Origin: Porogramme epimiltina
Taxonomy: Eukaryota > Basidiomycota > Agaricomycetes > Polyporales > Polyporaceae
NCBI GenBank assembly: GCA_900155495.1
Contig: FTLJ01001118.1
Location: forward strand, 1-30,378
Reading direction: 5' to 3'
DNA: 30,378 bases
Both the position numbers and the translations under genes were made by a program. The notes beneath the pieces were generated by a model. That model saw only the letters and a list, made by a program, of their open reading frames with translations, was not told where the DNA came from and searched no databases. Of the stretch, positions 9,884 to 19,885 are shown in pieces (within the stretch, counting starts at the first letter, position 1; every line of letters begins with the position of its first letter).

Positions 9884-11560
9884 TTAGGGTCGTCCTTGCC
9901 CCTCGCCCGGCTGTGCTGCAGCTACCTCAGCCTCCGCCCTCATCTTGAGCGATGCACGCTCCGCAGTGAGATTCGAAGGTTTGGAGAAAAGGTTGATACG
10001 CCCCTGTCGCCGCGTCTTCAACTTTGCATCAAAGCGCTTCCGTTCTTCCGGATCGTCTTGCTCCATTTGTGCGTAAGTGCGGAAATCCGTGTCGGCCCAA
10101 CGAATAAGCGGGCCCGAGACCCATTGTGTGAACGACTGGCGACGTTCGCCTGGTTGGATTCCCGTGTTGGAATGCCTGAGGAGCGCGGACGGGAACAGTA
10201 TGGATGCTCCAGGAGGGAACTCGATCATGAGTTTCAGATCGTGAAGTACAATGTGGACGCCCTTGGTCGGGTCAAACGTGCCCAAGGCCGTCACATGACA
10301 GAAATTGACCGGGTCGTCTTCGCCATCGTTGTGAGGCACACAGACCGTCCGTGGTCCGAAGTTGATGGTCGCGGCAGGATAGATACTGTTCTGGAATGTG
10401 AGCTTCATGTCGTGTTTCTCGAAGACTTTCTTCAAGTTAGTCCGCGCGCCTTCGTATATCCTTGGTGCATAAGAAGCAAGCAAACCTACAAGTCCGATCA
10501 ACACCGCGGGTTACATGCCAAAGAACTGGTCAACTCACTGCTTCCGTATCCTGCGATGCGTCGCAGAGGTAGAGAATTGCATAGGCTTGAGATGGCGTAG
10601 GCGTAATCTCCAGTTTTCAGCTTCATTGGGACCTAAAAGGCCGAACATCCGGCGGGCCGCAGCACTCAATCAATGACCAATACCATTTGCCTAATAACTC
10701 ACAGTTCGTCCAATGCCGTGGCTCACACCACAGCTAAGGCTCGCAAACTTGCCGCGAGTGTTGACACGTTCGGCGCGATTGGGGAAGTCACATTCAAGGC
10801 GCGTCTTTTCAATCAACTCACTCGCTTGTCGAGTCGCTGACAAATACGCCTTGTCTCTGGGGCAGCCTCCACCAACGAAGAATACCCGATCGTGCTTGTC
10901 TACGAGCATGATTTCTGTGCTTCACCGCTTCTTCAGACGCGCGCATTCTGGTAACGGAGTAACAGCTGCTCACCAGCCGTCCCAAGGTAGAACTTCGTAG
11001 CCTTCGTTTCTCAGGTCCTCCAACGTTGCTGGCCGCTTAGATGAACGGGGTTGGTGAATTCCAACGTAGGCTCCATTCGCCATACGCAGGGACTCGGCAT
11101 CAAAGGCGACTTTCAAGGTTTGTGTGTTTTCCACCCGGAGCTGGGAGGGAAAATTCAACCGACCTCCCCATGGCATTGGTTTGCTATCTTCCTCCATGGC
11201 TTTTTTGAGTCGCGCCGCATACCGCTGGTTCTGCCTTTTGGTCATGTTCTCGTTCTGAACCCATTCTTTGCGTGGTCGCGGCTTCCTCGGGGACGTTGCA
11301 GTATGTGCTCGTGGTACCTCGTCGCTTGCCATCTCATCGTTCTCTGTCTCCGATGACTCCGACGGGGTGAGTGGGTCCAGTGGCCCCGAAAATGGATCAT
11401 CTGGGTCGTAGATCTCGTCCAACATCGCGGCGAGCTCGTCAATGTCAAAGTCGACACGGAAGCATCGTGTCACATCATCCTGGATGTTCGGTTAGTAGCG
11501 GCCTCTATGATAACGGCGTGCCGTGGGACGTACGGCGGTAGCTCCCGTTTGGCTCGCCAT
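9884..11560 (-). CDS. TET/JBP-like 2-oxoglutarate/Fe(II) dioxygenase, 481 aa
   Basis: Five exons join in frame: 11560-11534, 11479-10974, 10919-10703, 10632-10539 and 10485-9884. Introns of 53-70 nt have GT-AG ends; the first has a clear CTAAC branch point. The sum is 1446 nt, ending in TAA. Residues 1-about 175 are polar and partly acidic. Residues about 180-250 hold the VDKHDRVFFVGGG segment usual before the domain. The C-terminal half is a double-stranded beta-helix with NFGPRTV, the HxD pair H333/D335, VTALGTFDP, LKLMIEFPPG, the distal H386 (LRHSNTG) and R396/R397 (GERRQSF) for 2-oxoglutarate. All iron and co-substrate ligands are present. Known members oxidise 5-methylcytosine or thymine in DNA; activity here is inferred. 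A CpG-rich tandem array lies upstream. Intron 2 uses a weak GTGAAG acceptor, so one splice site needs checking. Confidence 0.78.
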
Positions 11561-11847
11561 GACCGCTCCACTGAAGGCCCATTTCTCGAATCTCCGGCTT
11601 ATATCTCCGCATCTCTGATCCACCTCGCACGGCCTATTCTCGCAACAGGTCACGCGGGTGTAATGTTCCCCAAATGCGTCATGTAGTTGAAGTGCTGCCA
11701 CACGCGCCACACCACCCGAACGGTATCATTTGGGCATCCATTCATACAATTGGAGCTGTTCTAAAAACTCTCCTACCGCGATGGGCCCCATGACATGTAT
11801 CATGAGGTCTTATTCCGCGAGAACCCAGGCACGCGCCGCGCGACGGA

Positions 11848-12411
11848 GGGAACCTTGTTGCGCATGCCGGAGAAGCCTGGTCATGCGGCGGTGCCTCGAG
11901 CGCCGGCCCTTTCAGAGAGTATAAATCTCTTTCCCTACGCGCAAGGACAGGTCGTACACCCGCAACCAGGGAGGCCTCGACCATGCTCTACGTGTCGGAA
12001 AACCCTGGTCGCGCCTCGAGCGCTCGCCTCGAGCGCCCCACCAGTCGTGGACTTCTTTTCATGCGCGCGACGAGAGGCCAAGCGCGGTGCGATCGGGGGG
12101 ACCTCGACCATGCTCTACGTGTCGGAAAACCCTGGTCGCGCCTCGAGCGCTCGCCTCGAGCGCCCCACGAGTGGCGATTTTCTTTTCATGTGCGCGACGA
12201 CGGGTCAAGCGCGGTGCAATCGGGGGGACCTCGACCATGCTCTACGTGTCGGAAAACCCTGGTCGCGCCGTTGCGAGACGAGTGCTCCGCACACTCTTCC
12301 TCGCGTCGCGCCAGAGCTTCGAGGTGGCATGATATTCTTTGCCTACGTGCGACGATGGGCAAAGCGAGGTGTGACTCGGGGGGACATCGACCACCCGGGT
12401 CGCGCCCTGGC
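11848..12411. repeat. CpG-rich 127-bp tandem repeat array
   Basis: The phrase CCTCGACCATGCTCTACGTG starts at 11975, 12102 and 12229, an exact 127-bp period. It is followed by TCGGAAAACCCTGGTCGCGCC and, in the first two copies, CTCGAGCG palindromes. Degenerate copies flank the array (about 11848 and 12385). The units are very CpG-dense. Because 127 is not a multiple of three, the long open frames across the array (11795-12505 and others) are by-products. The array fills the upstream region of the dioxygenase gene, starting about 290 bp before its ATG. A TATAAAT element lies at about 11922. Confidence 0.9.
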
Positions 12412-12552
12412 GCAACAAGCGCCCGCCGCACGCGCACACCTGGGGACTCTGGCTGGGTATGTCTTTCCTTTGCCGACGCCGGCCACACAATGTAGACGCC
12501 GCTAACTTCCTCAATTCCTCACACAGAATGTACAAATTCCCTATCTACGTCA

Positions 12553-13269
12553 CTACTCCAAGCCCGTGAGATCTATAACTTCTCCGTCTCCGCTGTGTGG
12601 AAGAGATTGAGTGCGACGTCTTTTGGTTGTTTCGACAGTGCTGAGCGCCGCGTCGACCTTAGTGGGAGACGTGCTGCGCGCCCTCTTGATGGACTCGGTG
12701 GGGGTCTTGGCGGGCGGTGCCATGGGGAAGAGCTGTGGAGGCCCCTCGAGCGTCTTCAAGTATCGATACAAACGTCCGGGTGGTCGCGCGCTCTGCCCCC
12801 GGATGCGAGGGCGTGCATCAGCCTTTGCGTTTGCCAGTTCCGCGAGGTTCGTGACCCCTAGGACTCGATACAGCATGGCTTGATGGAGGGAGAGCCACTG
12901 GGTGCTGTCTTCCTCGGCGCATATGTGCCAAGAATCGTCGTCCGGCTTCCAGGCCTCGATGACGACGGTGTCGTTCATGAGTTGTTCCAACTGCCCCAGG
13001 ACCCCCGTACGCGATAAAGCGAAAGTCACACGGCCCTCTTCGAGCACGCCATTCGCTGTGAACTCGATCGGTCCGCGAGCGTTCTGCCGGGGGCGTTAGT
13101 CAATCAGACGCGGTGGAAAGCCTTTGATGGGGCGCACCTTAGCATATACGAGCACCAAAACCTCAATAATGGATTTCCCCTGCTCTATCGACGCTCGGTC
13201 CAGCACGTACGTTGTGAATGGGGGCCGGGGAATGGATGTGAGCGCCGCCTCCAGGTTGCCATATTCCAT
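12553..13269 (-). CDS. Hypothetical 220-aa protein ending in a SUMO-interaction-like motif
   Basis: Exon 13269-13138 (MEYGNLEAAL...) joins exon 13083-12553 across a 54-nt intron with GTGCGC donor, GACTAACG branch point and GGCAG acceptor. Phase is kept and the ORF is open for 220 residues. The N-terminal two thirds look globular (FTTYVLDRASIEQG, ALSRTGVLGQLEQL). The last 70 are basic and proline/serine/threonine-rich, with KRAR and KRRR stretches that could be nuclear localisation signals. The end EVIDLTGLE contains VIDLT, the shape of a SUMO-interacting motif. I do not recognise the family. Coding-like sequence in the same frame continues upstream of the ATG beyond a TAG, so the annotated start may be a secondary one in a truncated gene. 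Confidence 0.5.
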
Positions 13270-13768
13270 CTAAGCCACGTCGCGATCTCCACGGATTTCT
13301 TCGGCGAGGTCCTCGATCGCTAGTGTCCAGCAGACAGAGTTCTTCTTCGCCCCACCAGGTGGAGGAGACATCCGGTGAACCTCTTTGAGCAGTTCAAGGT
13401 GCACGATGGGAGGCATCTGACGAGACAAGGGCGTGCTGCCGCACCGGCGCGTGAGGGGACCCTTACACTGTAGCCGCGTGAGACGAGAACGCGCAGGGAT
13501 TGAGATGTGCTTACAATAACAAATGCAAGGCCAAAATCGTCATTGCATTCGTTTCCGCTTCCGACGTGAGGGACATGCTGGAAACCGTTGGGGCAAGGAG
13601 GCGTATACTTTGTCAGTCCACGTTGGAAAGACACTCGGCGATCAACCGCAGCCTGTAAACGTTGGTCGTGGACTCGGTGTGAGCCCATGGTAAGGAAGAG
13701 TTCACAGGGGGAGGCGATGGTGGGTAATAGGGAAAGGGAGTGCCACCTCGCGTTGCGCCCTCAGACAT
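13270..13768 (-). pseudogene. Probable lost 5' part of the 220-aa gene
   Basis: Immediately upstream and in frame with the 220-aa ORF lies MPPIVHLELLKEVHRMSP...GDRDVA followed by TAG (13416-13270). Further upstream a second open stretch starts at ATG 13768 (MSEGATRGGTPFPYYPP...AECLSNVD). It meets a TGA, then continues in the same frame through MSLTSEAETNAMTILAL to a GTAAGC donor at 13514. Both look like exons of a longer protein cut by single nonsense codons. The exact splice between 13514 and 13416 does not resolve in phase, so I cannot reconstruct the gene with certainty. Confidence 0.4.
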
Positions 13769-13769
13769 A

Positions 13770-15284
13770 GAGGCTTGGAGAGCGCCAGGCGCCGCGCGGC
13801 CACCCGATATATCGGGCCACTGGCAACGCCGCTTCTCGGTCTAGGGCAAATCTGATGTTGGTTCTCGATGGTGCCGGTGTGGTCCGCCGTGTTCACATTG
13901 GCCAGATTCACTTCGTCGACCTTATTCCGCTCGCATGGTTGTCATATCCAGGCTTCATGGCATACAGATCCGACCCTCCAAAACACCCGCGCTCTCCCTT
14001 GAGATACGAGGATAGGCGCCAGCGCCAGCGCCACAAGAAAGTGAGTCATCCCTTGGGTTGGATGATTGAGTGCCAGGAACGAGCTGCGCTCATTCGAAAT
14101 TGCCTCTGTCCAACCATGCGTCGCCTTGGAGGATAGAGGGATTTACTATTCATGCGCGGCTGGATATCCTCCCGCCAAGATGGGGGGGTGGCTTCAGGCT
14201 GGGCACGGTCGTGGAAGTGCTTTAACATATCTCCTCCCACTTATGGTGTGCGTGAGTGGGTGGAGGTACTCAACGTCCAGATCTTCTGTATTCCGGTCCG
14301 TTATATGCATACCAACACCAGACACCTTCATATATGTGTGCGATGCCCCTTCATTGGCTTATGTATGACTCCAGTCTCGATTGTGCACCCCGCCGTGCTT
14401 ACCTTGGCACATTGGATTGCAACATATGCTCGAATGGGGTGTCTCTCCACGACAGGATGGATTTTCCCGCAGTGAGCCCCCGGAGCCACCCTAACTCGCC
14501 TCAGAGGTACGATGCTTTGTGCGCCGGGCGCCTCGGGTCACAGCCATACACCGTCTCGAAAACGCAGCAAGTGCATATACTACAATAGTAACATTGAGCA
14601 TCTTCAGTGGGTGCTCGCAAAATGAGCTGCCGTATTCGCACTGCGGCTCCCGGGTGTGCGATTTTGTGACAATCCCTGAGGAGGAGGTCCGCTACAGAGG
14701 CAGCCATGGCTCTTACTTTAGGCCATTATGCCTTGAGAATCCTTTCCAGCTTCGAGCTTTGTACGCTAACCTTTGCAAGCAGAACCGCGACGTTGTACTA
14801 CTCTGATGCACGCCGGGCAGACAAGTCTTCGGGGTCAAGCTCCCATCAGTAAGCTGATGTAGAGCACTTGGGTTCGTGCATACCGTACAATTGGGCCTAG
14901 CTTCACAAAGGGCTGAAAGGCATGATATTCATCTCTATACAATAAATCCTATACTAACTCCCTCTGTACTTGGCTACCTTAATCCTCAGGCTTCAAGCTC
15001 CAACGCCAGCGGTGCTGCGGAAGTAGAATATTCTATTTTTGGAAGGAAATATACGAGACGGCCATATTAGACGCCTCGTGTATTGCGTAGACGCCCGTAT
15101 AATGTGCGCGCTCGAGCGCTGAACTTGGTCTTCGCGGGTCATGCGCGGGCCGCACGACCCGGGCCAGGAAGCATCCAATTGACGCCCAAATACTCCCATA
15201 CCGCTTGGCTTCCTTCGCCCCTCCTCTCACTGCTCATTTGCATCTGCCATCCTACCACCTATTACTGCACACTCGCGACCAGCA
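13770..15284. other. No recognisable gene; leader of the 119-aa gene at its right end
   Basis: Short open frames on both strands (for example 14152-14475 and 14519-14806 on +) show no motifs I recognise. The last 100 bases before 15285 are pyrimidine-rich (CTTCCTTCGCCCCTCCTCTC), typical of basidiomycete promoter/leader sequence, and belong to the small gene that follows. Confidence 0.4.
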
Positions 15285-15693
15285 ATGCCGAAGTTCTTCA
15301 AGCCGATCAAGCGCGCCTACTCGGCTGTACGTACAGCAGTCAGAAACACGGTGCGCGGTCTAGGTAAGAAAGGACGTCCCTGTAGCCCCTGAATGCACCT
15401 AACGACCTACAGGGCGCACGAACAACAACGAGGACGAGCGGCGGCGCACGATCGCGTCTTGGGGCGACAACCCGGGAGACGAGGACCGCCGCGACATGTT
15501 ACGGGTTTCCACCGCCGCGACGGTGGGGGTTGTCGAGGACGTCGACCTACCGCAGCGCCCCCTGGAACGCCGCCCGGTGACGCGTCTGCCCACCATGGTG
15601 AGTGAGGAGATGAGTGAGGAGGAGCCGAAGGATGTGGAGCTGGCCTCCAACCGGGCGACGCTATGGGTTGAAGGGGAGGACGAAGACGACTAG
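15285..15693 (+). CDS. Small hypothetical protein, 119 aa, basic N-terminus and acidic C-terminus
   Basis: Exon 15285-15363 encodes MPKFFKPIKRAYSAVRTAVR..., and exon 15413-15693 runs to TAG. The 49-nt intron has a GTAAGA donor, a CCTAACGAC branch point and a CTACAG acceptor, and the phase is kept. The first 27 residues form a strongly basic segment with amphipathic-helix spacing. The middle is charged (NNNEDERRRT). The end is acidic (EEMSEEEPKDVE, GEDEDD). There is no signal peptide, long hydrophobic segment or cysteine pattern. The family is unknown to me. Clean splicing and an intact ORF among pseudogenes argue for a maintained gene; a DNA- or nucleosome-contacting helper is possible but is only a guess from charge. 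Confidence 0.6.
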
Positions 15694-16440
15694 GTGCGTG
15701 CTTGGCGTTGTGGTAAGCTACCGCAGCTCACTCGAGTGGGCAGGCAAAGAAGCAAGCGCTATGAGGCCTCAACCGCGATACGCAAGGTGAGTACATTTCA
15801 TTGCGTGCGCATCTACAAAGCCCCCCCCCTGAGACGACACGCTAGGAGAGAGTGCGTGAGGCCGCGCGCGCGAAAAGTATATATGTACGACAAAAGTATA
15901 TATGTACGAATGGGCCACTGGTGTACCTGTATCTATGACGAGTCTGGTGTCGAAACGGATGTACCTGTATCCCATCCCAAGGCGTACGTGTACAAAATAT
16001 ATGTCCGAATGTGTACTCCACCAATATTCCATGATGGGACGCGTGTTGTGTATGACGAGCACCGTATTCCCTCATACGTTCACCTGAATGTTCACCTTGG
16101 AGGCGTACCGTGAAGCTTGGGCGGGTCAAGCGTGCGTGACATAGCGTGGCCGAGCTTGTATCTCCAACGTATGAGACCAATCCGGGCGTCGATTGCACGA
16201 CGAATGCTCGACTCGCCTTCCCCCGAGCGCCTCACACCCCGCGACGGGGGGGCGCAAGCCGCGGTGTCCGACCGTCACCAAAACTCTCATACTACCTCGC
16301 CAGTCACAGCTCTGATACGCTTGAAGGATGTCGACAGTGTCTGCCTTCGTCTCCTCACTATTGCGCGTGCAAACACGAGCGCTGCTAGAAAAAACGGAAG
16401 TACGCACCAGTGTGGCACTTCACTCTTTGATCAATGTGGC
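15694..16440. other. No recognisable gene; short direct repeat
   Basis: AAAAGTATATATGTACGA occurs twice in tandem (about 15873-15909), giving two TATATAT-containing blocks. The + frame 15694-16113 is open but follows directly from the stop of the small gene and has no motif support. Confidence 0.35.
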
Positions 16441-16449
16441 ACGTGACTC

Positions 16450-16875
16450 ATCAAGCCGGGGGCGCGAGAGGTTATGGTCTACTATGACGACATTCGGCCA
16501 AATGAGGCGCTGGAGGTGGGGATAGCCGGCTGTGATTACAATCAGTTCCCGGAGAGGCTGTCTGAGTATGAGTTACTTGCCATTGAACAGTATGTTATGG
16601 GTTTCGAGGTGCAGTCCGCACCACCGTGCGCACCTCGAGTGTGAAGGGTTGCGGGGCGGGCACGGCGCCAAGGGGTTGGAGGGGAGTTGGGGACACGCAG
16701 TGATGCGTATGAAGTGGAGCGGACGAGAGAACGGTTTCTTCAGGGTGAGAGCGAATGTGGATCAGATAACCCCGATGCAGACGACTTCTTACACCCACGC
16801 ATGCGGGAACTGTAGACACTCGATCCAGGTATCGTCGAAAGGGCCAGTGAAAGGGTTGTAGAGTACTAGTGGAAC
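16450..16875 (+). pseudogene. Unrecognised coding remnant
   Basis: A frame open from about 16453 to the TGA at 16642-16644 reads REVMVYYDDIRPNEALEVG... and ERLSEYELLAIEQYVMGFEV. A second piece (about 16690-16815) reads YEVERTRERFLQGESECGSD and PDADDFLHPRMREL followed by TAG, with LDPGIVERASERVVEY beyond. Acidic, regular protein-like composition in both suggests exons of one decayed gene. The family is not recognised, and the stop codons make it non-functional as read. Confidence 0.35.
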
Positions 16876-16887
16876 CCATGCTTAAGT

Positions 16888-16963
16888 GCTGTTCATAGCT
16901 CAGTTGGTACGCTTTCTGCCTGTTCTTGATGCCGTTAGTTCGAATCCGAGGGTTTTTTTTTTT
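16888..16963 (+). repeat. tRNA-like (SINE-type) segment with Pol III terminator
   Basis: The A box TAGCTCAGTTGG (16896-16907) and B box AGTTCGAATCC (16937-16947) have tRNA-like spacing, and a run of 11 T follows (16953-16963), the Pol III terminator. The arms do not fold into a full cloverleaf (no acceptor pairing), so this is a tRNA-derived repeat and not a tRNA gene. It lies about 220 bp left of the nested element. Confidence 0.6.
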
Positions 16964-17499
16964 GAGAAACAAAATATCTGACTAGGCACCGGGGCTGCGG
17001 GCGTCACCAGACATCCCGTTGATGACCGGTATTAGACGCCAATCGATCAACCGCCGCGGAACCAAATCGAACCGTGGCGCGCGGCTCAACGTTCCCCACA
17101 CGCTTGCCCCACCTACGCTCAAAGAGACGGTACGTGACCCATTCTCGTGTGCCCCCGAGACATATGTGACTATGCCACCGTTTGCATCAGGAAAAACCCG
17201 AGTTGCTAATTAGGGATAATCAGCGCTAATTAGACCGGTTAGGACCATTAGAGTCATTAGGTATAATTCTATAAGTCCCGCCGGATTAGTTGGGATTAGT
17301 AGCGCCGATAGCTGGGATTAGTAGCGCCTTAGGATGGCATTATATCCGCTTAGCACGCATTCTCGAGGGCGTCAAATATGGCGTTATCATTGAAATAAGC
17401 TACGCAAATACATCACAGTCGATTACTACATGGCATACATCGGACACCGGGCAAGGGCGGGCCAGGGCACCGTACAGGTCAGGTCTTGATATTCCAGCG

Positions 17500-17549
17500 C
17501 GGGGGACGGGTGCGGAGAGTGAGGGACGGGTGCGGAGAGTGAGGGACGT
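17500..17549. repeat. Short tandem repeat (20-bp unit)
   Basis: The unit GTGCGGAGAGTGAGGGACG is repeated twice in tandem next to the donor end of the aminotransferase exon. Confidence 0.6.
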
Positions 17550-17551
17550 AC

Positions 17552-17664
17552 CGCGCGTTGACGTTCTCGAGGATGTTTTCCTCCTTCATCACCTCTGCCG
17601 AGGTGACCGCCGCCGCGCACGACACCGTGTTGCCTGCGTCCCCGAAGTAGCGCTGCTGGTTACC
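17552..17664 (-). pseudogene. Single exon of a class III aminotransferase
   Basis: The minus strand exon is bounded by a GGCAG acceptor and a GTACGT donor. It reads YFGDAGNTVSCAAAV and EVMKEENILENVNAR, the pattern found after the PLP-lysine region of 4-aminobutyrate-type (class III) aminotransferases (compare GTYAGNAVSCAAAV). The PLP lysine and the rest of the enzyme are absent, so this is an orphan exon, probably captured or left by rearrangement. Confidence 0.5.
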
Positions 17665-17737
17665 CTGCCAGCCATGTGCCGGTCAACGTGCGCGAGCCGG
17701 GGAAAGAAACAAGTATGGGGGAAGTGGGGACACGCAC

Positions 17738-18040
17738 CGCGACTGCTCGTACTCGTTGACCTTCGCCTTCACGCGCGACACGACCGAGCTGAACGTGCGC
17801 TTCCCGCCCTCTGCTCTTCGCACCATCGTGCGCTGCAACTTCTGCAAGGCAGTGCGCATCTCCTCGGGCGGGACTGCTGGTGTTGCTGCTGCTGCGCGCC
17901 GTCCTACCGGTGTTGATCCGCTGCGGCGGCGGCGGCGGCGAGGCGACGTCTGTTCATTGAAGTGGAGTCCGCACGGCGTGTGCGCGACTCCACCAATCTC
18001 AATATCCACCTCCATATTCGCGCTTTGCAGACATGTGGAT
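17738..18040 (-). pseudogene. Unrecognised gene fragment with basic region
   Basis: The minus strand reads MEVDIEIGGVAHTPCG, then SPRRRRRRSGSTPVGRR, then EEMRTALQKLQRTMVRRAEG and SSVVSRVKAKVNEYEQSR, ending at a GTGCGT donor (17737). It looks like a real coding exon: an arginine-rich stretch possibly for nuclear localisation, then a helical segment. The next exon in splice order would be the aminotransferase piece at 17664, which is unlikely to belong to the same ancestral gene. No family is recognised. Confidence 0.35.
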
Positions 18041-18049
18041 GGGCGAGCG

Positions 18050-18890
18050 GGACGATCGTGCAGTGCGTAACCAAGGGTCGAGTGGGGCGTGGTAAATACC
18101 TGTAGAGCGTGCAAGGGGGAGAGGCGGGACGGAAGGGGTATCCGTCGTCGCCGTCACTGTCGCCGTGGTGCGGCGGGGGAAGGTATTCCCCTTGCTTCCA
18201 AAAGGGTGATTGAGGACGGAGCATTAGTTGTTAAGAGGCGGACATACCGTGTGCCTGCGTGCTCTTCGCCCAAGCTGACTTTGACGAAAGCTGGGAATGC
18301 CTTCGGTGCAGATGCCGTTGACGATTTGCTCAATCTGTAGGCCCAAGTGAGGATAAGGTTTGTTGTGAGAGGAGTACGCACGGAGTACATAACTAAATTT
18401 GGATTGTCTGCGCAGTTTCGGGTAAGAACCAGAGAGATCGAGAGCAGGGAGACAGGAAGGCGGGAAGGTTGGAAGCAAGTCGCGACGAGTCATGACAGAG
18501 GACGTGGCAGCACAAGCGCCGAAAGCGCATGGGCCAGTTCTGGATCTGGCGCTTGTGGACTTAGGCCTTCTCCGTCTGCCGCGGCCCGCCTCACCGTCCT
18601 CGTCCTCCTTGCCGTCCTTGCCCTTGCCTTCGTCTTCGTCTCTGTCTTCGTCCTCGTCCTCGTAAAATTAAAACCGAACTCCAAAGCTGTATCTCCCGGT
18701 CTCGCGCCCCTCAGGCGCAATCATACGAAGTGAGTACTCACCTCGTCGTCTATCCCCTGCGAGGGAGCATTAACAAGCAGAGCGGCGAGAGAGACGAAAG
18801 CAGCAGCAAACAGGGGGCACGCGGGGGCTGGAGGCGAACGTCGTGGGTGAGTGGACGGGTAGGTGGGTTGGGAGGGGGCCGAGGGGAAGG
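18050..18890. other. No recognisable gene; pyrimidine-rich TTCGTC/CCTCGT tract
   Basis: Positions about 18595-18663 are a degenerate hexamer tract (CTTCGTC/CTCGTC) that makes an artificial hydrophobic run (VFVSVFVLVLV) on + and an RTRTKTETK run on -. The flanks show only short frames with no motifs. Confidence 0.4.
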
Positions 18891-18894
18891 GGAA

Positions 18895-19885
18895 GAAACT
18901 TGCCAGTGTAGGCGTGCTCCTCGTCGGGGTTGAGCCAGACCTAACGCATGAGCCAACGAAGCTCTTCGACATTCCCCACGCTCTCCTGCTGCTCGTGCTC
19001 GAGCATGCGGAAGAAGAACGTGCGCTCGCATTGGCCGTCTACAAGGCAGCCCGCGATGCAGATCCCGAACACGGCGCTGTGTTCGACGCTCCGGTGTACG
19101 CCCATCTACGCCTCGGGCACCTCGCGCCGCCCCGCGATTGTACCGCACACCGCGTCCAAGATCTCCGGGCATGGCAGGTAGTCACTCAAGAGCACCGTGT
19201 GCAGGTGCATCTTACCTGACGCGCGGAAGATCGCGTTCGTCAGCCATCGCCGGCGCGGATTATTCACCTCCGCCTTCGTGCTTGCGCCAACGCCCCCGCC
19301 GATACTTGCCCCCGACCATACCTGCTCTCGCGCCTCCCGCTCCTCCTCCTCCTCCGCCGCCGCCGCCAGCCGTATGCGACGCAAGCGCAGGTAGGCCGTG
19401 CAAGCCCGGCTGCGGCGGCACGATCAGGTCAACGAGCGTGTTCGCTGCGAGGTACATCTCTTCACTCGCACTGCACGAGCTCGGGGTACGAGAGCCGCCC
19501 GCGGCAGGACGTGCTCTCCTCGTGTGCGGGATTCAAGATCTCAGCGAACGCGAGTATGACCTTGTTCTCGCAGACCATCACGAGCAGTGTCGACGTTGTG
19601 GTCTCCTCCCCACCCACTGCGCCGCCGGCACCCTCGCAGAGCAGCTCCCCGATGAACGTGCTGTTGAAGATCTCGCGGTACGTCTCGAGGAAGCGCGGCA
19701 CCTGCTGCGTCGTCACGCTCGCCAGCACGTAGAACCGTATCGTCATCTTGATGGACTGCGTCGACTCGGAGCACCACCGCGCCTCCTCGGGCCCGTCGAA
19801 CCGCGAGTTGTTGAGCATGTTCTGCACATACTGTTGAGTGACTCCGAGCCACACCTCCCAGTTCCCGCGCCGGCCCGAGAACGTG
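18895..19885 (-). pseudogene. Fungal_trans_2-type transcription factor (C-terminal domain), broken
   Basis: From high to low, the minus strand reads RFYVLASVTTQQVPRFLETY and LLVMVCENKVILAFAEI (19854-19540), then after a frame change EMYLAANTLVDLIVPPQPG (19455-19390). It goes on with WLTNAIFRASGKMHLHTVLL and YLPCPEILDAVCGTI (about 19255-19135), then TAG, FGICIAGCLVDGQCERTFFF, ELRWLMR, a second TAG and VWLNPDEEHAYTG. The order HLHTVL...PEI...VFGICIAGC...R..V.W is that of the helical Fungal_trans_2 domain of fungal zinc-cluster regulators. The zinc cluster itself is not visible. Two stops and at least one frameshift make it non-functional. It lies entirely inside the nested element. Confidence 0.65.

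Noticed and set aside
10920..10970. Apparent frameshift between exons 2 and 3 of the dioxygenase gene when the CACAG acceptor is used
   Set aside because: Using the AAG acceptor at 10920 restores the phase and gives WDGCTEIMLVDKHD with no stop, so a frameshift is not needed.
11795..12505. 236-codon and 170-codon open frames across the tandem array on the + strand
   Set aside because: The 127-bp period is not a multiple of three, the frames pass through non-identical units in different phases, and translations are low-complexity with no motif; they are by-products of CpG-rich repeats.
18347..18733. 128-codon + frame with a run like VFVSVFVLVLV suggesting a membrane protein
   Set aside because: The hydrophobic run is encoded by a degenerate TTCGTC/CTCGTC simple repeat; the other strand gives RTRTKTETK. 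No gene structure surrounds it.
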